From: Sabethes cyaneus
Lineage: Eukaryota > Arthropoda > Insecta > Diptera > Culicidae
Length of the DNA: 64,000 bases
Direction: 5' to 3'
Assembly: GCF_943734655.1 (NCBI RefSeq)
Contig: NC_071354.1
Span: 57,639,544-57,703,543 of the forward strand
Within the stretch, counting starts at the first letter, position 1; every line of letters begins with the position of its first letter. Under the pieces are notes generated by a model. That model did no database searches and was not told where the DNA came from. It saw only the letters and a program-made list of their open reading frames with translations. This document shows, one piece after another, positions 23,690-34,245 of the stretch. Made by a program: the position numbers and the translations under genes.

Positions 23690-24495
23690 TAGCTCTTGCT
23701 GTATCATGAATTTCTCTCCACTGTACTCGGTCCTGGGCTACTCGACACCAATTCATTGAGCGTCTCAACACACGCAAGTCGACTTCAACCTGATTGAGCC
23801 ATCTACTACGTCGGGCACCTTAATTTCTGACACCGATGGGGTTGCTCAAGAGAACAGATTTCATTGCATAGTCGTCCGGCATCCTTGCGACGTGGCCGTT
23901 CCATCCTAATCTACCAACTTAAGCTAGGTGTACGATGTAAATCTCTCCAAGTAGTGCCTGCTGCCCGTGGTTCATATGCTTGTACCACTTTCCGCTTTTC
24001 ATTCGTACTCCGCCAAAAATATTGTCGGCGGTAACTAAAGATCTCAAATATATGATTTCATCAACCACTTCCAGTTCCTCGCCATCAACAGCCCACTGTC
24101 CGAGGGAGGCGGACGTTGTTTCCTCTAGGGCAGCGGTTCCCAACCTTTTTTCGGTTCGCGTACCCCTTGACGGATTTCCCTATACTATTCTGCAGCGAAC
24201 TAAAGTTTTGGCGAACCCCTGGGGGTTCGCGAACCCCCATTTGGGAACCGCTGCTCTAGGGCATCTTCTTACTATATATTTGGCTTTTACCTTGACACCT
24301 TGATTTGTAATCCAACACACAGGCCTCCGTTTTTAGTCTGGGGTAGATTGCCTCCGCCGTCCCAAGCATTCTAGTATTCTAGCATTCTGCCGAGGTCGTC
24401 TGCGAAGGCTAGAATTTGGTTACTCTTGCTGAAGATCGTTTCTTTCGTTTCGATGCACGCTCGCCGGATCACACCTTCAATAGCGATTTGTAGAT
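23690..24495 (-). pseudogene. LINE reverse transcriptase relic with a hAT MITE inside
   Basis: Minus-strand pieces in order: IAIEGVIRRACIETKETIF and ILAFADDLG (near 24400-24490, the catalytic FADD box), GEELEVVDEIIYLRSLVTAD (near 24030-24090), HMNHGQQALLGEIYIVHL (near 23925-23980), then GWNGHVARMPDDYAMKSVLL and RSRWLNQVEVDLRVLR (near 23760-23910). It therefore covers the reverse transcriptase palm to the C-terminus of the LINE family also seen at 7370 and 29233. Frames are broken. At its upstream edge (24495) it meets a BEL/Pao relic in the opposite orientation. Confidence 0.75.
24131..24253. mobile_element. hAT-type MITE with 8-bp target duplication
   Basis: Starts CAGCGGTTCCCAACC and ends GGGAACCGCTG, an inverted pair typical of hAT termini. 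CTCTAGGG occurs on both sides (24123-24130 and 24254-24261), the 8-bp duplication expected for hAT. It is 123 bp long with no coding sequence. An inner inverted pair (GGCGAACCCC, GGGGGTTCGC) gives it a hairpin shape. It interrupts the LINE relic. Confidence 0.85.
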
Positions 24496-25920
24496 TCTTT
24501 GGCGAAACGGTTCTTTGAGCAAACAGATGCTACCAAGCTGGTAAAAAATGTCCGCTCTATCCACGCGGAAACCAGGTTTGATATACGAAACTGGTTATCG
24601 AACTTAAAGCGAATGCTACGAGAACTGTAGGCTAAAAAATCCAGAACTCCTTAAGTCAAGTGGGAATCAAGAAAGTTCCTGGATTATGGTGGTGCACCGC
24701 TACCGATACGTTTACCTTTAAGGTGTCTTCAAGGATCAACGCTGATCTGCTACGAGGTCGCATCAATCATACAAAGAGGTAGATTCTAAGCACTATGATG
24801 ATGCTCTACGACTCTGTAGGATTCCTGGCGAACTTCTTAATTCACTACCGCCCATACGGATAAAAACCGTCTGTCGCCCTTTTTCGGAATAGATTTCGGA
24901 CTGATGCATGAAACTATTGGAAGACGGACTGTAAAACGTTGGGGTATTTTGATCACCTGTTTTAACGTGCGGGTGGTGCATTTCGAAGTTGCACATAGCC
25001 TCACAACAGATTCATACATTCTCGCCATTAGAAACTGCATCGCCGGAAAAGGTTCCTCTTTGGAGATAGTAACCCAAAAAATCATTTCGATTATATAATA
25101 GCTTTTCAAGCATATATCACTCGACAATTAGCTATACAACGGTTGAATAAGCTACTATTTAACAAAAATGTTTATTGAGAAGCGACCGAACGGAACGAAC
25201 TTTGTCGGAGCCAGCCATGAGCTAAAAACGCTTTGAAAAAATGAACTACGATAAATTGATGGAGCATTTTGCCACCATCGACACCAAATGGTTATTTAAC
25301 CCGCCGGCATCACTGCACATTGGAGGCATGTGGGAGCGCCTCGTACAATCTGTTAAAAAGGCCATGAAACATCTTTTCACACGTCCACCGACCGACGAAC
25401 TTTTGAAAGTTAACATATTGACCGAGATCCAAAAAAATTGTTTTGCCTTCAATTCATGACCATTGACTGAACTGCCCTTAGAGGATAAGTTGACCCCGCC
25501 GCTAATATCGAATCATTTCCTTTTCGGAGCCTCATACGGATCTAAGCCCCCGAGCGGCTTGAACGACAGTAAGTATGCACTGAAGCATACATGAAAGATG
25601 TCGCAGGTCTATGCAAACGGGGTTTGGAGGCGCTGGATAGCAGAATACCTACCAATGTTGTCCCGAAGCATGAAGTGATTTCTGCCTCGGTTAAACCTAT
25701 CACTGAAAACACAATCGTTATCATAGTGAACGAGACCTCGCCGAGGAACAGTAGGTCGAAAGTTCGAGTGCTTCGTGCGATCTGCTCCAGAGATGGCCAG
25801 GCACAAGGGGATATTATGCAGACCGCACATGGAGTTTTCGAGAAGCCCGTGGTGAAACTAGCAGTGTTGGACGTCAGCAGATGTAAGTACGTCGAATCGT
25901 TGACCTCGAAGTACCGGGGG
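24496..25920 (+). pseudogene. BEL/Pao pol relic (RT/RNase H end, integrase, C-terminal domain)
   Basis: Decayed plus-strand pol of a BEL/Pao retrotransposon. In order: a reverse-transcriptase-side piece ending in TRFDIRNWLSNLKRMLREL (near 24575-24635). Next is the integrase core piece GRRTVKRWGILITCFNVRVV and HFEVAHSLTTDSY (24925-25015). The expected Ser-Asp-Asn-Gly box after it is lost. Then FNPPASLHIGGMWERLVQSV (25300-25360) retains the integrase Glu. Last is a C-terminal domain with ENTIVIIVNETSPRN, GVFEKPVVKLAVLDV (25705-25875). At least three frame changes separate these. No LTR was recognised nearby. It is oriented opposite to the BEL element at 29207-32639. Confidence 0.8.
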
Positions 25921-25979
25921 AAGTATCACAACTTTCAGCTGTTGTGCACCTTCGTTAAAATTACATTGAATGCGTAGCC

Positions 25980-28944
25980 GGTCCCTAACGTCAGTGAACC
26001 CAGCTAGCACCAAATTGTATATCAATGTACGAAAATTATCGTAAATATCTTTTAACAAATTCGGAATCGTAAATAATGCTTAATAAAGTGCGCCATAGTT
26101 GATTTTCAGTCGTATATAATGATAACAACTGATACACATACGATTTTCAGTACATAATTATATAGCAGTATAGAGCGATTCGCGCTTAATCGGATTATAT
26201 CGTATATACAAACTTCTATAGATAAAATGCGCTTAATTATTTCTCATCACGTATATTGCCTCCAAAATAGTACGGATATGTCAATTTTGTACATCCAAGA
26301 AGAGAAACCATGCAATATCAAAAATACAGTGCACTATTAAATCAAACATTTCCCTCTGGTTCCAGCTCATGTACCAACTATTACCCTCCATGACCGTAAT
26401 ATGGACACTCTTCAAAACAGAACAAAAGATTAAATGATATGTAAGCAAATGGAAATCTATGTAAGCAACTTGAAAATAACATTATAAATGTACTTTACCA
26501 CAGTACACCTTGAAAAAGACATCAACAAAGTATCCAAACGTCGGGAAAACATCAAATTTCTCTGAAGAGGCAGACAAATATTGACAGTTAAATCTAGTCG
26601 ATAAAAAACACAACATAATCCTAATATTTAGAGATAAATATCATGATTTTACTATCAATACGAAGTTTCATATTTCGTCTTGAAATGTCAGAGAACATAT
26701 AAAAAAATATATTTATTTGATTTGGTCTTAAGTCTTACTAAACTTAAGCACTCAAATTCTGTCAAAGCTGTCGTAATTCGCGACCAACGAAAACGGTTCG
26801 GGAGAAAGTATTCCGCCAATTTCGTTCAACTCATGATATCATGTAATGTAGCGATAACAGAATAATTGATCAAATCTATCATCCGAATGCAGCATCTTCT
26901 TACGAGTAATTCCAAACTATCAACTAGTGACATCAGGAGAATGTCCATTAACTACAGCTTCTACATGCTGGTCGGTCGGTCGGTCGGTAAACTCCGAGTT
27001 GCATTCGGTGGCGTTTTGAATTTCCCCGTCGTCGGTCGGTCAGACTACTGACTATGCTTACTGACTTGGCTTGGCTTGGCTGAGGCTGAGGCGGAGACCG
27101 AGACTAACTGAGAAGAAAGACTTGCCTCGCGTTAGCGTAAATAAATTTGAATTAAATTAAAACAGTTTATCTTGCCCGGCGTTTCAGAGATTCACTGCCG
27201 CTTTGATTCCGTACGTGAACGTGAAGCGGACCGAACTGGAAGTCAGACCCGGTGCGACTCGGATTAGCGTTCAGTGATAGATCACTTCGGAGCAGTAAAG
27301 TACGACACTGTCGTCCTCCCGAGGTGGCATTCGTAGACAGATGAATGGATGTTCTACTGCAGATTTGAATATGGACAAAAAACGCCTGTTGTGAATGCTC
27401 AAAGTTGTTGGTATTCAAACAACTTCCCATGAATTCTTTGGCTGTGTCTGTGAAGAGTAAAATAATCAGCTGAAGATTTACAAATCCATTCTAGACTTAT
27501 GTGTAAAGCTCCGTGATTTGCATTGCAACAAGAACTGGGCTTGTGCTTTATTAATGATGCAAAAGGAGCCTCTACCGTCACTGTCCGTGCGCTTCAGCGT
27601 GATCAAAGCTAGCTCTAAAGAGTACCACCATAAACTGTTATTATAGACACTAATCCTCAAATCACACTGATAGCGGCAAACGGATTTACAGCAGAATTTA
27701 TTTCTTCGACTGGAGAACGTTGAACTACCGCACCGTCACCACCGCCAAACGCTTTCAAATGCAAGAGAAGAAGTTTTGCGCGACCCATAAAGTTCGTCTA
27801 TATGGTGTTGTGCTGCTTGGTGCTGTTGGCAATTTTCCTGTTATGTGACATCCGAAGCCATTGCTCGTCGTCATTGACGTCGTTGCCGGAATCATTTCCA
27901 CTTCGTGACAAACAGCCGTAAACATTCATTCGTTGCTCCCGTAATCAAATCGGACTGGCTGTTTGAATAAGGTTTTTACTATTGGAAAAGTTATGTAGAG
28001 GTCTTCTATTTTCAAACGAAATCGATAGCTTAGGCTCCAGATTTTTGAAGTTTTTGTAAATTGTCCAATTTGTGTTTTTTTGTTCTATGAAATTGTAGCC
28101 CTACAGATATTTTTGTCACATTTTATTTCGCCGAATTTGTAGATTCTCATCTGTATGTCAACGATAGACTCGCGACCTTACATCGTCTGTTGGCAAGCTC
28201 AGCGACGCGAATTTTCAAACAGTTACCAAACGTAGGAAATTCTTACGGAGCGACACGACGTGGCGTGGGCTGATTGGGAGGAAAAATGGTTTTCGTAGAA
28301 GTTCTTCCAAGCCAGGAGAGAGCGATACCTCAAAGTGGTTTCCACGGTGCACATACATACAGACTACACACATAAACAGTGTGCAGTATGAAGATATACG
28401 TCTCCGAACGAAGAACGGTTTGCCGAATGTTGATCTTTCCGCAGACGATGCGACATTGTGCCATAAATTATATGGATTCCATTTTACACTTTCACGCTTA
28501 TACGTGATTCTTCGTATGGTGCTGACACTTTTGCGTTGGCTTGCATTCATTGACGGTATAATTCGGAAACTACCAGGGATGTAACTTGAAAAATTCATCA
28601 CTCAAAATCATAGCTTGAAATCCGTGGTTTTATATTATTTCACTGACATAAATTGAAGAAAAGTTCTTTTGCAATTCAAATAAAATTTAAGCTTGTAAAA
28701 AGAAATCGTCATTCATCATTGTTCAAATGAACGCAAGAAGAACAGGTCAACGTTTCACATATTATTACTATCAGCGCCAAATGCACATCGTTATATTCTG
28801 GCATTTTCGATAGGGTTTATTTCTAATTCCTGTCGTAGTAAGTAAAGCCATTCTACTTTTCATCATTTGTTAGATGGATTTAATCAATACTCTAAAAGTT
28901 CTTGTGCTGATTTGACTAAAACACACTTATTTTTGTATTTGGGG
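25980..28944. other. unassigned 3 kb, no gene recognised
   Basis: AT-rich from 25980 to 26900, with a (GGTCG)n patch at 26970-27050. Composition is more balanced from 27160 to 27950, with overlapping short frames on the minus strand. No protein family was recognised. No terminal repeats were seen before the MITE at 28945. Confidence 0.35.
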
Positions 28945-29207
28945 AATTCTCGCGTAACTTTTCAAAAGGGTCTAAGTAACAATGAGAGATTCTCTTTGTG
29001 CCTCTTCTCTTTCGGTTGCCACGGCGATGCAAATGCACTTTAAAGCAACAGCCTTGCATAAATCGGTTGCTGGTGTTACTAGCTACCTAATCAACCAGAA
29101 AACTTTTGTTGAAATGCATTTATGTCGCCGTAATAATCGGAAGAGAGGAAGACCAAAGAGAATCTCTCAATGTTACTTAGGTCCTTTTGAAAAGTTACGC
29201 GAGAATT
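28945..29207. mobile_element. foldback MITE next to the BEL element
   Basis: Left arm begins AATTCTCGCGTAACTTTTCA and the right arm ends with its complement (TGAAAAGTTACGCGAGAATT). Pairing continues through TGAGAGATTCTCTTTG against CAAAGAGAATCTCTCA, about 100 bp per arm with a 60-bp centre. There is no coding content (an 83-codon frame across it is chance). The BEL element starts at its last base, so the BEL element appears to have inserted into the MITE end. Confidence 0.75.
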
Positions 29208-29232
29208 GTTGCGTTATGCAACGAAAAAAGTA

Positions 29233-30068
29233 ACACTAAGGGCGCGTTGGTCCTCCACGAGCATAGTCCATGTCTCATGGCCGTAAAGGACTACCGGTCT
29301 AATCAGCGTCTTGTAGATTGTTAACTTCGTGCGGTGGCGAATTTTGTTCGATCGCAGCGTCCTACGGAGTCCAAAGTAGGCACGATTTCCTGCCATAATG
29401 CGTCTTTGTATTTCTCTGCTGGTGTCGTTGTCTGCGGTAACCAGTGAGCCCAGATACACGAACTCTTCTACCACCTCGATTTCATCACCGTCTAAATGAA
29501 TTCGGGGAGGGAGGTCAGCATTCACTTCTTTAGAACCTCTTCCTTTCATGTATTTTGTTTTCGATACATTAATGACAAGTCCTATCCGTTTGGCTTCAGC
29601 TTTCAGTCCGATGTACGTTTCCGCCATCCTCTCAAAGGTACGTGTAATGATGTCAACGTCGTCAGCGAAACCAAGAAGCTGGACGGACTTCGTGAATATC
29701 GTGCCACTCGTGTCTATACCCGCTCTTCTTATCACACCCTCCAAAGCGATGTTAAACAGCAAACATGAAAGCCCATCACCTTGCCGTAACCCTCTTCGAG
29801 ATCCAAAGGGACTCGAGACTGCCCCTGATACTCGAACAACACACATTACTCGATCCATCGTCGCCTTGACCAATCGCGTTAGTTTATCCGGAAATCCGTA
29901 GTAGTGCATAATCTGCCATAGCTGACCTCGATCGATCGTGTCGTACGCCGATTTGAAGTCGATGAATAAATGATGCGTGGGCACGTTGTATTCACGACAT
30001 TTCTGCAACACTTGCCGAAGCGCGAAAATCTGGTCCGTGGTGGCACGGGCACCCATGAACTTAGACAC
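29233..30068 (-). pseudogene. LINE reverse transcriptase segment inside the BEL element
   Basis: An open frame of about 284 codons covering most of a non-LTR reverse transcriptase palm and thumb. Motifs in order: TTDQIFALRQVLQKCREY (residues 10-27), FIDFKSAYDTIDR (motif A with catalytic Asp), RRGLRQGDGLSCLLFNIALE (motif B), GFADDVDIITRT (motif C, FADD), INVSKTKYM, EFVYLGSLVTADNDTSREIQ, and LIRPVVLYGHETWTM near the end. The N-terminal endonuclease and the C-terminal tail are missing. It is the best-preserved copy of the family at 945, 7370 and 23690. It joins BEL protease sequence in a different frame near 30056-30068. Confidence 0.85.
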
Positions 30069-30937
30069 AACGGATACGAATCGCCTTCAAGATCCAACTC
30101 TTTCAGCAAACTGTGCTCCATCAACGTTACTGATGAGCCTTCGTCCAGGAAAGCGAATGTACGAACGCACTTGCCTCGTCCGTGAAGAATGACTGGAACG
30201 TAGCGAAAAAGAATCTCGTTAGCATAGCTGACGTGAGTATTGCACTGTTCGGTAGGTGTTTCTGGCGAGACAAGGGAGTCCGATATTTGGGAATTTTCCG
30301 ATCTCTGGTATCGGCGATCATCATGCAGCAGCTCGTGATGCATATACGAGCAGCCATTTCTTCCGCAAGCTCGCTTTACTGGGCACGCTCCGAAATGTTT
30401 GGCCGGACACTTCCGGCACAATTTATTCTGCTTCAGCACTGCCCATCTTGCTCCGATATTAAGTCTTTGGAATTTCCTACACGATCCCGCACTGCTACAT
30501 CCTCCTTGGCAAATCACACACTGCTTTCTAGCTGACTTCGATGTTTTCCTAGAAGCTTCTGTAGAAGTCGTCGATGCTGTCGATGACTGGCTAGACCTAG
30601 ATTGGAGGTGAACGTAGCCTTCCTCCTTTCTTATGTGCCTTTCAGGCTTGCTAACATACGAACAAACTGTGGACGGAATGGTTACTACGCACGCCGCCTC
30701 CACTAGCGTCTCCAACCATTTGCTGAAGTCCTCCAGTGTCCCCGCCTTCAACGTTTGACGATGCTTGGCCCAGTCGAGCTTCACAGTTGGTGGCAGTCTC
30801 TCGACGAGTTCTTGAAGGAGTGCCACGTTAAATAGATGCTCGTTCAACCCACAGGCTAGGATCGTTGCACACATGTTCTGGACTGCAACACCGAAATCGA
30901 TCAGAGTTTCTAATTTCTCCGTCTTCGGCGCTGGCAT
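29879..30937 (-). CDS. BEL/Pao gag C-terminal part and aspartic protease
   Basis: Continues the gag of 30955-31893 after a one-base frameshift near 30980. It starts in the capsid-like region (LVERLPPTVKLDWAKHR, about residues 45-61), then a Ser-rich linker. Two Cys clusters follow (CVICQGGCSSAGSC; CRKCPAKHFGAC and CGRNGCSYMHHELLH, about residues 138-205), the zinc-knuckle region of Pao gag. A retropepsin-type block, FAFLDEGSSVTLMEHSLLKE (about 265-285), follows with the catalytic Asp in DEGSS. Past about residue 294 (30056) the BEL sequence stops: the remaining codons read through the LINE segment in a wrong frame. Broken, not functional. Confidence 0.8.
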   Translation of the reverse strand: MPAPKTEKLETLIDFGVAVQNMCATILACGLNEHLFNVALLQELVERLPPTVKLDWAKHRQTLKAGTLEDFSKWLETLVEAACVVTIPSTVCSYVSKPERHIRKEEGYVHLQSRSSQSSTASTTSTEASRKTSKSARKQCVICQGGCSSAGSCRKFQRLNIGARWAVLKQNKLCRKCPAKHFGACPVKRACGRNGCSYMHHELLHDDRRYQRSENSQISDSLVSPETPTEQCNTHVSYANEILFRYVPVILHGRGKCVRTFAFLDEGSSVTLMEHSLLKELDLEGDSYPLCLSSWVPVPPRTRFSRFGKCCRNVVNTTCPRIIYSSTSNRRTTRSIEVSYGRLCTTTDFRIN

Positions 30938-30954
30938 TTCCCGAATCTTGCAGA

Positions 30955-31893
30955 CTAGCGAGTGGACGATAACCTCAGGTCCCCATACAACATTCGCAGT
31001 GTCTTGATGACACCTTTCAGTCCCGCTGGATGCAGTAATCGACTTCGAACAGTTTCAAGAGCTCTCCCTTTCAAACTACGCTGGAGTCGAAGCAGATTTT
31101 CCTCGTCTCTGAAGCCACACATTCTTGTACTGCTCTCGTATGTCGAGATAAAAAGAGGCCACTCTTCCGGATTTCCCGAAAACGTAGGCAGCTCCTTCGA
31201 TACTGCATGTCGCGCGGCCAGTTGATTTTGACTGAGTTCGTTGGGATCAGCCTCGGAGGGATTCGACCGGTTTCTGTTGATTTCTATTGCCCTTATTCGC
31301 TCTTCAAGAGTCCTAGTTTGCTGTTCTTGCTTCTCCGACATTTCTGCAAGCTGTCTTTCTAACTTCGCCATCGCTGTTAGCACCTCATTGGATGGGGGGT
31401 TACATGCTCCTCCTACAGTCGTTGATTTCGCAATCGGTGGAGCTATGGGAACGTTCAGCTCCTCTCGTATCTCTCGCTCTCTTGCTTCCATACGACGCTC
31501 GAACTGGAACTTGAGTTTTTCAACCACGGAAAGTAGCTCACGATCCTTTTGTTCAAGCAGCATCTGATACGCCCGCTGCTGTTCCTCGAACCTTGCCTGC
31601 ATTTGATCCAACTTCTTTTGGAATTCGCTGAGCTGCTTAGTTTGATCCTGTTCGCCTTTCGGCTTGGGATCCGTTCCATCCCTTGCAGGGTTTGTGATGA
31701 TGCCCGATGAAATTTGAGTTGACCGTTCAGCTGTGCACACAGAACAACTCCAATTTTGCTCCTCGATGGCCTCATTCACACCCACACAATTGAAATGGAA
31801 CCATAATCCACATTCATCGCAGCAGACCATCCGGTTATTGTCCGGATCGCGGCACACACCACAACTCACATTCCGCTTTGCCTTTGGCGGCAT
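30955..31893 (-). CDS. BEL/Pao gag N-terminal part with PHD finger
   Basis: A 312-codon frame starting 44 bp inside the 5' LTR. Residues 11-53 form a C4HC3 PHD-type zinc finger (CGVC, CCDECGLWFHFNC, CSVC; ligands C11, C14, C25, C28, H33, C36, C50 and C53). Residues about 85-150 and 172-210 are charged heptad-like coiled coils (Gln/Glu/Lys-rich). About 235-312 match the conserved gag region of BEL/Pao elements (LPTFSGNPEEWPLFISTYES, LLRLQRSLKGRALETVRSRL). PHD fingers in BEL gag are known in insects; they could bind histone tails or guide integration, which is inference. The frame stops near 30955 through a one-base shift. Confidence 0.85.
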   Translation of the reverse strand: MPPKAKRNVSCGVCRDPDNNRMVCCDECGLWFHFNCVGVNEAIEEQNWSCSVCTAERSTQISSGIITNPARDGTDPKPKGEQDQTKQLSEFQKKLDQMQARFEEQQRAYQMLLEQKDRELLSVVEKLKFQFERRMEAREREIREELNVPIAPPIAKSTTVGGACNPPSNEVLTAMAKLERQLAEMSEKQEQQTRTLEERIRAIEINRNRSNPSEADPNELSQNQLAARHAVSKELPTFSGNPEEWPLFISTYESSTRMCGFRDEENLLRLQRSLKGRALETVRSRLLHPAGLKGVIKTLRMLYGDLRLSSTR

Positions 31894-31937
31894 AATTACA
31901 GCCTCCCCGATCGCGAATTAAACGAATTTTTTAATAA

Positions 31938-32639
31938 TGTTGCGTTATGCAACGAAACAAGTAGGCGATTTTCCGATTTAATAACGTGTATTGTTGACTA
32001 CCGTTAAAAAATTCCTAAAGAACGAAATTATAGAATTTTGTACAATAGTGTAAATGATTGTTTTGTTTTCTTGTTATTCTTATTGTTAGGTTCTGCATGT
32101 CTTTGTGTATTTAGTCTGCATTTTAACAGCGTTAATAAGAAAAACTCACGTTTAGTGTCCCTTCAGTGTTTAGTTACGCAATCTGGTGCTGTCAGTATAG
32201 TTTTCCGTGTGTTTCTAAGCGTTATTTTGCAATCAATCTCCTAGCCATACTAGTAACAAGAGCAGCAGCTTTACGCTGTGCTTGTCGACCGTACTCTAAT
32301 ATCTTTCACCACTGTACTACTAATTATAACCATTTTGCACCGTACTACTAATTCTAAGTTTTAGCACTGTACTGTTCGTTATATAGATTTTAAATCGTAC
32401 TGTAACGATAAGTTTTAACTACTTTTAACGTGGAAAATAGCGAGAAAACTAATCTTGCAATCACTGATGAGCGCATCTCAATCTTTTTCGATTTTTTTGT
32501 TATCTATTCCTCCACTGACATTTCAGCACGATCCCGACGCACGCCGGCGGCACGTCATGCGAACAATAGTGGCATACGCAAGGTGCGTACTATCGCTGCA
32601 GTTGGATGTATTGGTGCGACGCAACGAAAGGTTGCGACA
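31938..32639 (-). repeat. 5' LTR of the BEL/Pao element
   Basis: On the minus strand it begins TGTCGCAACCTTTCGTTGCG and ends CGTTGCATAACGCAACA, 702 bp, with TG...CA ends. Each end holds a short inverted GCAAC/GTTGC pair. Gag starts 44 bp downstream. The start is supported by the GGAAT flank, and the end by the identical stump at 29207. No clear tRNA primer site with TGG was seen in the 44-bp leader. Confidence 0.7.
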
Positions 32640-32654
32640 GGAATTTTGATTGGG

Positions 32655-33080
32655 GAATGGGTCGATTAACTTTTCCGAAATATTAACTTTTCTGAGTAGT
32701 CCTAAAAATCATTGAAAATGATAAATACAAAGGCGAAAAATGCATTCCGGGATATAGGGTACACATTTTTATGTATTTTATGTATTTAGAAGTTCTAATG
32801 AAAAGAAATATGTAGTAAGATCTTTATGAAATAATACTTAGTTCCTTTCAGTAAGTTTAAAATAGTCGGTTCACTAGTTTACGAAAAATGAGAAATAAAG
32901 ATAGAAGGTAAACACACGTGTGTGGACGAACGCTTGGACAACCAATAAATTTAAACTCTCAGAAAAGTTAAGGCAAAAATTAACTTTTTAGAACGTTGCA
33001 TGAGAGCTGATATTCGCTTAACTTTTCTGAACAATTAACTTTTCAGAGAGTTAACTTTTCCGAGAGTCTACTGTATAGTC
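32655..33080. repeat. TTAACTTTTC repeats, possible pogo-like end
   Basis: Copies of TTAACTTTTCNGA occur at about 32657, 32676, 33018, 33034 and 33052, then GAGAGTCTACTGTA. Read from the right, this is TACAGTAGACTCTCGGAAAA, like the outer end of pogo/Tigger-type DNA transposons. No second terminus in the opposite orientation and no transposase were found, so only one end, possibly of a truncated copy, is supported. Confidence 0.35.
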
Positions 33081-33149
33081 ATTTTGACAGTTTGGGTCAT
33101 TTGTGATTTCATAACCACAACACCGTGTTGACGCCTCGTTTTTTGTTGT

Positions 33150-34000
33150 TCTTTTAACGTTTGCTAGTGTTAACATCTGGTATTCTATTTTGTCTCTTTT
33201 CAACAATTTGTCGGTCCTTTATTATTGCTTTTTGTGTCGTTTTCGGTTTGACGGTGTCGTCAAACCGTCGTGTTTATAGTCTTTTCGTCGTTTTGTATTT
33301 CGGGTTTTTGCCATTTTTGGCATCTTTTAATCGTTTTAATCGTTTTTTTTTTGTCGTTTTTTCGCCTACTTATCTTTACTTCTTCGTCAAATCTTTTCAT
33401 TGGTATTTCACTGCCTGTTCGTCATTTATTTGCCGTTGTTTCATCGTTCTTTCATCGTCTTTTCATCATCTAATCATTGTCTGTTTGCCAATTATCGTTG
33501 CTTTTTCGGAACCTTTTCGTCGTCTTTTTGTCATCTATTTGCTGCGTTTTCTCCATATTTGTTGTCTCATGGCCATTTCTCTGTTGTATTTTTGTTGTCT
33601 CTCTATGGCCCTTTTGCCAACTTTCCATCGTATCTTGGTTTTTAGATATTTTTCTGCCTTTTTTTCGATTTTATTGTCATCTTTTCATAGTCTTTCGTCC
33701 TTTGTTGTTGTTTTTTTCTTGTCTATCCGTTGTTATTCATCGTCTTTTTTACGATGTATATTGGCCATCTCTTCGTTGTCTTTTTTGTATTTTTTCGCCG
33801 GTTGGATAGTTATGAAATGTCTGTTTCCCATTTTTTGTTGTGTTTTTTTGTCGCAGTTTTGGCAATCTTTTCGTCGTCTTTTTGCTATATTTTTATCATT
33901 GTACCTTTGACTTTGAATCATATTTTCGTCAACATTCCGCTGTCTTTCGCCTTATTTTCGTTGTCTTTTCTATATATTTTAGTCACCTTTTCATCGCTTC
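33150..34000 (+). repeat. T-rich low-complexity tract (CGTCTTTT type)
   Basis: About 850 bp dominated by degenerate TTTTCGTCGTCTTTTTGTCA motifs of about 10-12 bp. Open frames of up to 249 codons rich in Phe, Leu, Ser and Val span it in several registers. They follow from the composition (few A, so few stops) and are not genes. It ends against the dispersed block at 34007. Confidence 0.75.
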
Positions 34001-34006
34001 ATCGGG

Positions 34007-34245
34007 GAAATTAACAGTCATTAACTTCTCGTCAGAAAGCCCAATTTCGGAAGCAGTTTTTATGCCCAACAGCGGGGTTCTGTGTATAGAAATGTAATCA
34101 CTGCATTTTTCTTGCCAATCTAAACACAACCAATACATTTTCATGAACAGAACTTTTGTTTCGAAAAAAAAACTCCTTTTTAAATTTGCGGAATCGATGA
34201 TGACTGATTTCACCTTGAATGACCAATAGTTTAATTTATCGCTTA
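34007..34245 (-). repeat. dispersed 210-240 bp block, copy 1
   Basis: The reverse complement of this segment aligns along its length with 55838-56045. Shared pieces include CTGTTCATGAAAATGTATT, CAGAACCCCGCT and CTGCTTCCGAAATTGGGCTT. The spacing is nearly constant, so these are two copies of one family. No coding sequence and no duplication of flanks were found. Confidence 0.75.

Larger units (their letters stand above)
29207..32639 (-). mobile_element. BEL/Pao retrotransposon, rearranged, carrying a LINE segment
   Basis: Minus-strand order: 5' LTR (32639-31938), gag with a PHD finger, zinc knuckles and aspartic protease (31893 to about 30056), then a LINE reverse transcriptase segment (30068-29233), then a stump of the 3' LTR (about 29207-29232). 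The stump, TGTTGCGTTATGCAACGAAA, matches the inner end of the 5' LTR at 31938. Flanks AGAAT (29202-29206) and GGAAT (32640-32644) are a probable 5-bp target duplication with one change. BEL reverse transcriptase, RNase H and integrase are absent, so the copy cannot move by itself. Confidence 0.75.

Noticed and set aside
33161..33910. 249-codon hydrophobic frame
   Set aside because: Low-complexity CGTCTTTT tract; no start context or domain, and overlapping frames look the same.
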